A stretch of 64,000 bases of DNA, taken from assembly GCA_004764695.1 (NCBI GenBank), contig SMSO01000037.1:3222337-3286336 (forward strand), given 5' to 3'. The stretch is from Schizochytrium sp. TIO01. Its lineage: Eukaryota > Sar > Bigyra > Thraustochytrida > Thraustochytriidae. Shown here one piece after another: positions 54,833 to 64,000 of this stretch. The notes under the pieces were generated by a model. The model had not been told where the DNA came from and did no database searches. It saw only the letters and a list, made by a program, of their open reading frames with translations. Position numbers and translations under genes: made by a program. The stretch's first letter is position 1, and each line of letters starts with the position of its first letter.

Positions 54833-55229
54833 CTCGTTTTATTCGATTAATGTCTGTCTACAGCTCTTCTTTCTCTTAGCAAATCATGCCTTGCTAGTAT
54901 TGCTCCTGTCGCCTGAAACAATATAAAGATCTTTCTGCACAACACTGGCTGGGCGACGCCTACGTCGGAGGGTTTTGCCTCAATAAAAGCTTCTGGCCGA
55001 GTTATGCAAGCAAGGCGTAGCTATCTAACCGTAGATATTCAGATTCGTGTGCGTACCCAGGTAAAACATGACCTGCGAAACGGAACTCCGAAGGGCCTCA
55101 TATTGTGCCTTTTTAAATTGACCTCCGTGAGGTACACACCTTTTTAATGCATTGTATTTCAGTCTGATGCTTAAACTCATTCAAACTTTGCGGAGACTTC
55201 CGTACCAGGAGTTGAGCTAAGCTGGAAGG
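54833..55229. other. Divergent 5' region, 0.4 kb
   Basis: Lies between the PPC-like gene and a small basic-protein gene. Nothing was recognised. Confidence 0.5.
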
Positions 55230-55661
55230 ATGCCGCCCCGGAAGAGGCGGCCTGGACGGCGTGAGACAAAGGTGCTGGCAGCTGCCTCAGCACTAGACGA
55301 TGGTGGCCGTGCACAGCCTCTTGTGTCAAAGCTTTGGGGTTTTCAGTGTCGCTTTGACGCCAGCGAAGACCTCCAGCGGGCAGCTCTAGGCGCGAGAAGA
55401 GCAACGGAGTGTGTGGAGCTATCGGCTATGAGACAAGAAGAAGCTTTATCCCAAGACCTTCGAAGACGGGAATTGAAGTCAGACTACTACATACTTGTTA
55501 AACTTGTGCATCGTTACGGGGCATGTCCTGGAGATATTTATTGCTCTACAACAACTCCTGGCGAGGCGTATTCCAATTTTCTTAACTCAAAGTCGAGCAT
55601 GTTGGCTTGTTGGTGGCGTAAACAACGAAGGAGACAGTCAGCTACCGAACGAGTAAAGTAA
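55230..55661 (+). CDS. Small basic hypothetical protein
   Basis: 143 residues from an ATG in good context. The N-terminus is very basic (PPRKRRPGRRE), the middle is a predicted Glu/Arg/Leu-rich helix, and the C-terminal part has an YYILVKLVHRYG segment, four Cys in total and a basic KQRRRQ end. I recognise no family. The last codons read GTAAAGTAAGT: either the TAA at 55659-55661 is the stop, or GTAAGT at 55658 is a donor into a tiny last exon (for example after TTTCAG near 55735), adding only a residue or two. It sits between a divergent and a convergent gene, as a real gene would in this window. Confidence 0.5.
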   Translation: MPPRKRRPGRRETKVLAAASALDDGGRAQPLVSKLWGFQCRFDASEDLQRAALGARRATECVELSAMRQEEALSQDLRRRELKSDYYILVKLVHRYGACPGDIYCSTTTPGEAYSNFLNSKSSMLACWWRKQRRRQSATERVK

Positions 55662-56049
55662 GTCGCATGACAACTTGTCACTTAGATAAGAGCATGCAGA
55701 TGCATGGACATATTCTCAGGACAATTTGTTTCAGGCATTGAATGATAAAAACGAGGTTATCCTTCATCGTGCAAATTTTGATACGAGAAGTATATATTGA
55801 TGAGAGATGAGGCAAAGAACTTTGTAGCTCATTAAACTGCAATATGGTTTTTGGTGTTTATGTGTATAATTTGAGTAGAGACACAACTATCATCGGTGAC
55901 ACGACAACACACGTCAACAGATGCACTATGCTGAAACGTCAGTTACGTAAAGCATGAGCAGAGTAGGTCCGAGCAAGAAAGCTTCTCTAATTAGACATCG
56001 CAAGAGATGGCATGCAAAGAAAAGCAAGTATAGTATAACCTTGTTTCAC
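55662..56049. other. Intergenic, 0.4 kb, between convergent genes
   Basis: 3' flank region; it may contain the tiny last exon noted for the neighbouring small gene. Nothing else was seen. Confidence 0.5.
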
Positions 56050-56929
56050 TTATCGCTTGCCCTTCTTCTTTTTCTTGCTTGCTCCAGATGCGGGAGCTTG
56101 TGTGGTAGTTGGTCCCTTTGCATTACCTCCCTTGTTCTGTTTAGCAATGGCCTCTTCCAGACGTTTTTGGTGCTCTTCGCGTGCTTGCATACGCTGCTGG
56201 CGGATCTTGCAGTTAGGGATAGCCTCTGCACAATATTTTAACAATGATTGCTTGGTCGGGAAGTCTAAGTGCTCCGGGATCTGGCTGTCTATTTTGCGAT
56301 ACTTGACGCGAAGGCGACCAGTGCGACGAGTAGGGTCCCTCGGATGAGCCTTGCCACGCTGTGTGCGATTCACAATTTAATAATAAAGGATCAAATCAAA
56401 TGCATCGAAAGAAAGAGTCAGTGTGAATCACTAGTAGTGCATCATAACAGCAAGTTCAATTGTATGATTTGTGAACCTGCTTGAAATTTCTCTATGTCAA
56501 AGACAAAAGATTGGGAAGAAACCTTCTACTTACCTCAAGGACCATGGTAAATTTGGCCTTTTCAAACAAAACAGACGCCATCTCTTCTGCTATCGGGAAT
56601 TCACAGCAATTCTCTTTCGGCAATTTGCGTCCTTCAGCAACTGACTTAGCGGAGTCGATGTAAATAGGGTAAAGTGTACACCACTCGCCGGTGGTAAAGT
56701 CCATATTTTTCACCTGCTGCTGCATGCGTTGCTGTCTTTCAATCGCCGCTGCGTGCTCCATACGCTCCTCCTCCATAGCGTCCACAGGTACTCCCATGTG
56801 AGCGGCCATTTCTTCATTGCTCATGGGCTTGCCACCAGGCATGCCGGGCATTCCAGGCATTCCAGGCATTCCAGGCATGCCGGGCATGCCGGGCATTCCT
56901 CGCATTCCAGGCATCATCTTGCTTTCCAA
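56050..56929 (-). CDS. SRP19: SRP19, signal recognition particle subunit
   Basis: Two exons on the minus strand, 56929-56534 and 56358-56050. The 175-bp intron (GTAAGT to CACACAG) joins MVLE to RGKAHPRDP in phase; total 234 residues. The core (about 75-195) is SRP19: TLYPIYIDSAKSVAEGRKLPKENC, then VLFEKAKFTMVLE, RRTGRLRVKYRK and the FPTKQSLLKYCAEAIPN helix. The Lys-rich tail (SKKKKKGKR) is as in human SRP19 (144 residues). SRP19 clamps helices 6 and 8 of SRP RNA so that SRP54 can bind. The extra N-terminus holds seven Met-Pro-Gly units in a row (about 11-31), encoded by 9-bp repeats (56840-56898), a kind of sequence better known from SRP54 C-termini. Confidence 0.92.
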
Positions 56930-59700
56930 CCTAATCTAAAATTCAGCTGATCCGTTTGACCTTCGCTTTTGCAGGTATACTCGGACGAGACCAACGTTTA
57001 TGTATGAGGATGTCTTAACTCTCCAAAAGACTCTAATCAGCGACTCTGTGACTGAGCAAGCACCTGCAAGAGCCCAGAGTAGACAACCTGGACAAGGATG
57101 CGCTGCTGAGTTGGCAGCTCTCCCAGCAAGTAAGCGTCAGCACAAACAATCACTGGCGTCGAGCGAAGTCCCTCCGGCAAGGAGACTTCTTTCTCTTTCG
57201 ACAACGGTCTGGGTCGGCCAATCGACGTAGGAGAAGGCAAGCAAGACCTTCGTAGTTTGAAGTTCGCGCGATTGTCTCCAGACTTCTTCTTGTTTCTTTC
57301 TCTTTTCTATCTCTCGTGTCTTTCTCTTTTGCCTGGGTCTAATTAAACCTTATAAAATGCGGTCGTATCGCGACACACAAAGTAAATTTGGCCCCCTTTC
57401 TTACATGGAATCCACGTATGGAGGCTTTGAATGTGCAGCTCACTGCAATAAAGTGTTCTAGGTACAGTGTAATGGTGCGCAATAATGTCGAGAAAAGAAA
57501 AGTATAGGGCTATTTATGTTTCGTTATTTTCCAGGGAAGACTTATTTAACAAATGGTATAGCTCCCCCAAGAGTAGGTTCTAGGTATCACTGTGATGATA
57601 CAGTGTGATTGAATTTTTGCTTGAATTTGGGTCCGCTATTTTGCTTAAATACGAATAAGATTTTGGAAACATCGCAGACAAATACAGGAGAACAAGCTCT
57701 GCAATAACTCAGTCGCATTCTGGTTCGTATGATAATTATTTGCATATTAAGTGAGCCTGAATGCCGCGAGATTTGAAGTATTCAAGCAACCAAGAGATCT
57801 GTTAAAAGAGATAATTTAGTGCAAAATCATGAGAGAGTGCATTGGCATGAGACTGATATGCATGATAAATGTGGAAGACATGTGCTTTAATTCCAACTGA
57901 TTTGTTGGAAATTATTGCCATGAATTCTAAATTTTTACATTTGCTCAAACCCTGTTCAATTTCAGTCATCACATATGGGTTTAGACACTGATTCGAGAGC
58001 CTAGTATTGTAGTCATATATTTGAGGAAATTCGCTCAGATCAGAATCAATGGTACTTGACATCAGCTTGAATTTATGAGCATTGATGTTAAAATTGTCTC
58101 GAGATAGTTCGAGATCAACTGATTCTAATTAACTGCTGCTACAAAATTAATTGCATAAAGAATCGCAGCATACAAATATAGCGACCAGGAAGAGAAGGGG
58201 GTTTACGGCTCGAGCGGAAGCAACTTCCAGAGAGACCTTCCGTTTCACTAGAGAATTGTGCTTTCGATTCAATATAGATTTGCATGATGATCCTAAGGTA
58301 TGATATATGTAACATTAAGAGTAAAATAGTTATAGTAGGTGTATATCAGAAACTATAGTAGTGATGATACGTTCCTGATAGTTCCGACGGTGCGTTCCCG
58401 AGCACCACCGACTCCTTGTAAAGAGGGCAGGAGTAAGCACGACTAAGTCTACTACTATGAGCCACAAAGCAAAGCAACATCTCAGCAAATGGCCGCTCCC
58501 AAATGAAGATTTCGTGTTGCCTCCTAGGCAGTAAGTACATATAAGTTGAAAGTTCTATGAAGCATATTATAACACAAAAACTTATACAATACAAGCCTGA
58601 TTTATTCACATTTTAATAGACAACAACGAGCAGTTGCATGTGCTAGGTTGTATTTCTTGTGTGGAGGATCTTAGGTAGCACTGATTTTGCAGGTTTGCAG
58701 CTTTATTTTCGAAACGATTGGAGTTTGGAAATAACTAACCTGGGTGAAAAGACAAAACTCTTTGCAGGAAATTTAGTGATAGCTCATCCGTAACCAAGGC
58801 TGAGGGTTGATATCGTCATTCCCCAATGTTTTCCAGCGGTCAATACGTGACATTTGTCGAAGGCACGAAACATCGACTCGCCCTCTATGTTACTACCGTG
58901 CACGATATCGATCGAGCACCGGCACAACCCCAATTTTTTCTGGCAAGAGCTGTCACGCTCCCTTTCTTGAAATTGCCACGTTTTATGACCCTTTCGCAGC
59001 CTTCGGTAATTCCTATTCTAGCCCTTCAGGCCTTCTATCTCTGCTACTCTACTGGCTTCTGTTGGGCTTTTTGCTGCAACCCCGGCATCCACTTTGCGAG
59101 GCCTGCGCTCCCATCGTCCCTGTGGTCGGTAAAACCCACTCAAGCACAGTACCGTGCACGATAATGTTGCATAGTATCACAATTGATTTGCAAGAGGAGG
59201 AAAGAAACAAAGAGATTGCTTGAAGTGTCTAAGGTAATGGGTAGTAATGCCCATTTATTAGGAACTCTAGCAATGTCTACATTCGTACTAATAGCACCTA
59301 TATGTTATATGGTTAGAAAGGAGAATGAGCGACTTCGAATTCATTGATTCAAAACCGCGACAGCCCGGTCTTGTGACTGCGTCCTCCGCGGGTCTTCGCG
59401 GGAGATCTGTGGCTGGCAGTATAGCTGCTGGCTACTGGCTGGAGGGACAGTTCCGGCCACCGCTGGCGTCTTTCCTCTGCTGCTGTGTGCCGCCCTGAGC
59501 AAGGCGTGCCACGGCAGAGTCCGTTTTGAAGAGTGGAAATCTAGCCATTTTCAAACTTGGACCTGGCCGGTCTTTGCTGTGCTTGTGACTCGAAGTCTTC
59601 GCTTCCTCTCTTGTTTGTGAGAAGGGAGATATCGGTCCCTAGATCAAAACTAATCGCACTGGCTAATTTCCAAGGACACGGACATTTTGATCTAGACGCA
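56930..59700. other. Intergenic, 2.8 kb
   Basis: Spacer between divergent SRP19 and TTL genes. Two ATG-started ORFs of about 110-140 codons overlap in different frames at 58807-59223 and lack any recognisable domain, so neither is called. An ORF at 57000-57230 just upstream of SRP19 is likewise unsupported. Confidence 0.5.
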
Positions 59701-62700
59701 ATGGCCAAATCCAAGGTGAAAGATGAGTTAGACGAAAAGTCCAAGGTCAAGGTCAAGTCCACGAAGGAGGTTGCTACAAAGAAGAAATCCAAGACGAGTT
59801 CAAAATCAACAGCATCAGAATCTGACGCTAAAACTAAGTCCAAGTCGAAGAAATCCTCATCGACATCCAAAAAAGTATCCAAGAAGGCTGAGCCGGTTGC
59901 GGAGGGGGTCAACACGAAAGTTGACGCCAACGCAATTATCGATACAAAGCCAAATGCAGATGAAAATTCGTCTTCCACGATTGAAGATGTGACTGCTGCC
60001 GCTGCTGCCACGGCAGCTTCCGCAGTTACAGCAACTGCAGAGGCAATTGCTGAGAATGCCTCGGGTGAGTCTATTGCAGTACAAGCACCGCCGACACCAC
60101 AATTAGTGAAAAGTTCTGAAGAAGAATTTCAAGGTCCTCTGGAGGAGGAAACTACAACTTCAAAGGCCAGCACTTTGCCTACTATTGCACAGGAAGGTGC
60201 TGTGGAGACTAGGTCATCTGAGGAGCTTTTGCAGACCCCCCAAGATGTGAATGACGACAGCAAAAATGAGGCAGTGGATGCTTCTGAGGCGTTCGCAGCA
60301 GTGCCAGTAGAAAACTCTGCAACCGCAGATGAGCAAAGTTTGACTGAAGATATCCAGCCAGTCCTAAGTGAGACTTCAACAATGGAGGCCAAGGCTGAGG
60401 AAGCTGAGCAGGCACCCAAAAATGGAGCAAATGCGACTGAGCTAGAATTAGCTTCAGAGAGCATCAGAGAGTCTAAAGCAGGCTCCGCTAAGAGTGACGA
60501 AGAAGGGTCTGAAGAAGAGTCTGGCAATGGCGATGAGAAAAATTCTGAAGGTGGGTCTGACAACGAGGAAGAAGAATCTGACAATGCCGAATCTGAAGCC
60601 GAATCTGGCTCGGGTGATGAGCATAATGCCAAAGAGGACTCCGAAGAAGAGAATGCCTCCGAAGAGGAGGAAGGCTCTGAAGAAGAGGAGGGCTCTGAAG
60701 AAGAGGAGGGCTCTGAAGAAGAGGAGGGCTCTGAAGAAGAGGAGGGCTCTGAAGACGAGGAGGGCTCTGAAGAAGAGGAGGCTCTGAAGAAGAGGAGGGC
60801 TCTGAAGAAGAGGAGGGCTCTGAAGAAGAGGAGGGCTCTGAAGAAGAGGGGGGCTCTGAAGAAGAGGAGGGCTCTGAAGAAGAGGAGGGCTCTGAAGAAG
60901 AGGAGGGCTCTGAAGAAGAGGGGGGCTCTGAAGAAGAGGAGGGCTCTGAAGAAGAGGGGGGCTCTGAAGAAGAGGAGGGCTCTGAAGAAGAGGAGGGCTC
61001 TGAAGAAGAGGAAGGGCTCTGAAGAAGAGGAAGGCTCTGAAGAAGGGAAGGCTCTGAAGAAGAGGAAGGCTCTGAAGAAGAGGAAGGCTCTGAAGGAGAG
61101 AAAGAGTCTGGCGATGAGCAGTCAAAGGATGGATCTGGATCTGAATCTGGATCTGGGTCGGAAGATAATGAAGAAGAAGCGGCAAATTCTGAGGATGAGG
61201 GCTCATCATCTGAAGAAGGGTCAATCTCTGGCCCTGGCGGTGATGATGGAGAGGAAGAGGAACATTCAGCTTCTGGGTCTGAAAACTCCAATTCTGAGGG
61301 CACAGATAGTGACGATGAGGTGGAAGTTCCCCTCGAGGTTTCTGACGACGATAGTGAAGAAGGAAATGAACAGGAATCAGGATCTGATCAAGACAGTGAC
61401 TTGGGCTCAGAAGAAGGGTCTGTATCAAATTCTGGTGAAGAAGAATTTGAGGATGTCGAAGCCCAAAAAGATAGTGCATCCTCATCATCAGAGGAAGAGG
61501 AGAGTGACGAAGAAGACGAAGATGACAACACATCTGGCTCAAACTCTGGATCTGGATCTGATAGTGAGCATGAGGAGCAGGACAAATTAGAGCGCGGCAA
61601 ACTCTCAGAAAGAGGTGGGCTTAAGCTCCGTAAGAATGCACAAAAGAAACCTGCGGTTCGCTCTGTAAAATCATCCCGTTCCGTGAAATCCAAAAAGGGC
61701 GCTGGTCGATTCAACCGAATCAAAGAACTCCTGGCGGTGCCCGCAACTTTGTTGAAAAGTGGAGCCCATATCCGCGCAACTATGCAATTGAAAAAAGACA
61801 TTGAAGAAATTAAACGTTGGTGGAAAACAAGGGGCAAACGGTTGCCTGTGAAGAAGGGAAAGAAAGGAAAGAAGGGCGCCGCTGTGGCTGACCCGATGCC
61901 TAAGTCAGTTAAAATTGCAATTGCGCGCATTGCTGGACTTTTCTTCCTTGTCTTGGCTTTGCTAGGTGGATTCTTTGGTACGGTGTCAGTATTGGCCTTG
62001 GGCTCTGGTTCCGGAAGCAAATCTCGCAATGCTGGACCCAGCTATGACCCACGCTGGTTGCAACCTGGTATTGACGCCGATTCATTAATGGATCTAATTC
62101 ATATTCATGAGCACAAAATTACAAACGAGTCGACTGTCAAGATCAAGCGTCTTCCAGGTCTTGATCCTCCACAATACATGTCCAAGACAGCGGCAGATCT
62201 GGTGCAGATTCGTCGGCCTGCTGTTCGCAAGATGCGTCCGGAGGATACTCGTGCGGTGCGTACTTTTGGTTGTCTGCGTGACGGTTGCCGTGGTCTCGCT
62301 ATCGAAGACCTTCTTGATCGTGGTTGGCAAATGCGTTTTCGCGCGGCCCAGAACGGTGATACATATAAAAGTATCAACTATCGAGTCACTTTCTTGCTTA
62401 CTGATACCACCCAGCTCAACCATATGCAAAAGCTACGCCCTGACCTCTACAAGAATATCTATGAGGAGTACGAAGGAAAGAGTTATCTCACGGCCTTTCA
62501 GGGTGGTGACGCAATTGGTGGAAATAAAGGTCAGCAGCTCAAGGTCAAGGAAAGCTTTGTCAAAAAATATGGTTGTAAGTACAATGACCTTGGTATCTCT
62601 CCTATGTCTTACCGTCTTTATCGTGATGATGAGTGTAATGACTTGGCTCGCTTGGAAGCCAATGGAATCACGTGGCTTCTCAAACCAGAAACAGGTTCGC

Positions 62701-64000
62701 AGGGTCAGGGTATTACCTTTCACTCTGAAGTTGCAAGTGTTATGAGCAAAGTACCTCAATTCTTTCCTTGTAAGAGGGCGACCTGGAAACCGACTGAACG
62801 TTACCTCGTGCAGGAATATCTTGAGAAGCCGCTTTTGTTGAAAAAGTGCAAATTCGATGTCCGTGTGTACATGCTTATTTCTTCCAGTAACCCGTACCTT
62901 GTGTGGTACCATGAAGGATACTTGCGCCGTGCGCTTGCAGAGTATGCACCTATGTCCAAGGATCGCCGGGTTTACCTGACCAACACTCACTTCCAGAGTA
63001 TGAAGAAGGGTTTTAAGCTTTCGGATCACATTTGGCCGTTTGCTATGATGCAAGACCACTTGCGTGAACACGATAAAACCGGTGCACACTACGTTGAAAC
63101 AATGCTCAACCCGTATATCAAAAAGGTCGCCTTGCTAATCTTCCAGTCTGCGCGGCCAAAATTCATCAAACGCAAGGGTACCTTCCATATCTTCGGTATC
63201 GATTTCATGATTGATGCGGCCTATCACACCTGGTTCATTGAGTCCAACGGCTACCCAGGTTTCACTTGGAGTATCAACTTCGATTCACGTCAGATGGTGG
63301 AGGAATACTTTAACCTTGCGCAGCAGACACATGAGAACCCGCAGTTCTATACTTTGATGCGCTATGGCGATCGCTACGGCAGTTTTGAGATGATCTTTAA
63401 TGAACTTGAGGAGGAGCGCACGCGTGTTGTCTACAACCCATGTAATGAGTTCAAGAATAACCGTGACTACAGTGCTCCTTTGAAGATAGCAAACCGCCGC
63501 TTTGCAAAGTACACGGGTAAAACCGGTTCCTTGGAGAAGTTTGGAACATTCCAAAATGGCGTCCCCGGTCTCGAGACGATGGCTGGACACAAGGGAGAGA
63601 GCGTGTTGGCGCAAGTTGATTTTTTTAACTCCTTTGGCTGTGATGCGCGTAAACTTAAATACATGCCACCCACCTACATGCTCTACGACAATGAGGACTG
63701 TAAGGCCTTCTTCCAGGTCAAATCAAAGCAGAGATGGCTTCTCAAACCCATTGACAGCATGGGTGGCGATAATGTGCGTCTTTATTCTACGATTGAAGAA
63801 CTCCGGGAGGATTTTGGAGAGTGTGGCATGTCTCGCAAGGGCGACGTGATTGCACAAAAGTTCATCTCGAATCGTCAGCTATTTGACAATAAATGGTGGG
63901 ACATGAAGGTATTCCTACTCGTTTCTACGACTCGTCCTTTTATGGTTTTCTATCACCGCGGATACCTCCGCACTTCAAAAATTAACCAAGATTCTAGCAT
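59701..64000 (+). CDS. Membrane-anchored tandem TTL-domain protein (3' truncated, frame breaks in repeat)
   Basis: The start is ATG 59701. The cytosolic part is Lys/Ser-rich, then Ala/Glu-rich, then an 18-bp repeat encoding GSEEEE (60673-61091). The frame is 1 before the repeat and 3 after it. A missing G near 60778, an extra G near 61014 and a missing base near 61045 link them; without these the reading turns into (ALKKRR)n and stops at 61590. Frame 3 is then open to the window end. A basic stretch (RWWKTRGKRLPVKKGKKGKK) precedes a transmembrane helix (about 61912-62000), so what follows should be luminal. TTL module one (about 62260-63310) has WLLKPETGSQGQGI, KFDVRVYMLI, FGIDFMIDAAY and FIESNGYPG. 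Module two starts near 63620 (WLLKPIDSMGGDN, WWDMKVFLLV) and is cut off. This is ATP-grasp ligase chemistry; the substrate is unknown. Confidence 0.8.
60661..61098. repeat. 18-bp coding tandem repeat, about 24 units
   Basis: Units of GGCTCTGAAGAAGAGGAG, many identical, run with net loss of one base. The sense frame encodes GSEEEE. The repeat is free of stops in two forward frames and all three reverse frames, which explains the long antisense ORFs over it. Confidence 0.95.

Noticed and set aside
57000-57230. ATG-started ORF of 76 codons just upstream of SRP19
   Set aside because: Short, composition like the neighbouring spacer, no domain; probably chance in the divergent 5' region.
58807-59223. 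Two overlapping ORFs (138 and 112 codons) that might be a small gene
   Set aside because: Neither has a domain or splice support, and they contradict each other in frame. Possible, but not supported.
59541-60011. Antisense ORF of 156 codons at the start of the tandem TTL gene
   Set aside because: It is the mirror of a Lys/Ser/Ala-rich coding region and has no recognisable domain.
60661-61098. CRISPR-like array
   Set aside because: Contiguous 18-bp coding repeats without spacers, in a eukaryotic gene.
60454-61542. Long antisense ORFs (362 and 271 codons) over the acidic repeat
   Set aside because: They come from the 18-bp repeat, which has no stop in any reverse frame; outside it they show no domain.

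Overview
This is nuclear DNA of a eukaryotic microbe. Genes lie singly on both strands and are interrupted by a few short GT-AG introns, with donors mostly GTAAGT or GTACGT. They encode eukaryote-specific machinery: SRP19, LSM12, the U-box cyclophilin PPIL2, PEX11, TAPT1, a TEY-type MAP kinase, a TopBP1/Dpb11-like BRCT protein and a probable p31comet. The mix of tubulin-ligase (TTL) domains, a tandem cyclic-nucleotide-type K channel, PqiA-like membrane proteins, GH92 mannosidase and PEX11, with nothing plastid-specific, fits a heterotrophic flagellate-lineage protist. A labyrinthulomycete/thraustochytrid stramenopile is my best guess, but that is inference and only weakly supported.

Layout. 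1-6 kb: 5'-truncated two-module glycosyltransferase, overlapping tail-to-tail with a GEP4-type PGP phosphatase, then a four-BRCT protein. 6.6-9.2 kb: membrane-anchored GH92 glycosidase. 11.4-13.4 kb: secretory temptin / copper-monooxygenase-like / cytochrome b561 fusion. 14-24 kb: TAPT1 (frameshifted), LSM12, probable p31comet, a RING-like protein and an LRR protein that may be one gene. 24-26.8 kb: PqiA-like membrane protein. 26.8-31.6 kb: apparently gene-free, with simple repeats and a 24-bp palindrome. 31.6-41 kb: SDR, alpha/beta hydrolase, type II membrane TTL protein, MAP kinase with a 1-kb intron. 41-43.9 kb: apparently gene-free. 43.9-52.9 kb: two-repeat K channel, PPIL2, PEX11. 53-57 kb: PPC-like protein, a small unknown protein, SRP19 with a Met-Pro-Gly repeat. 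59.7 kb to the end: a second membrane-anchored TTL protein with two TTL modules and an 18-bp acidic repeat, running off the window.

There is no operon-like pathway. Neighbours are mostly convergent or divergent pairs with unrelated roles, though several act on membranes or the secretory route. The points most worth checking are: a PHM/DBH-like scaffold that has lost all six copper ligands yet is fused to an intact b561 core; two TTL-family ligases whose topology puts them in the secretory lumen; a two-repeat K channel whose CNBDs both lack the phosphate-binding Arg; SRP19 with an SRP54-like Met-Pro-Gly repeat; and several one-base frame breaks that are either assembly errors or real.
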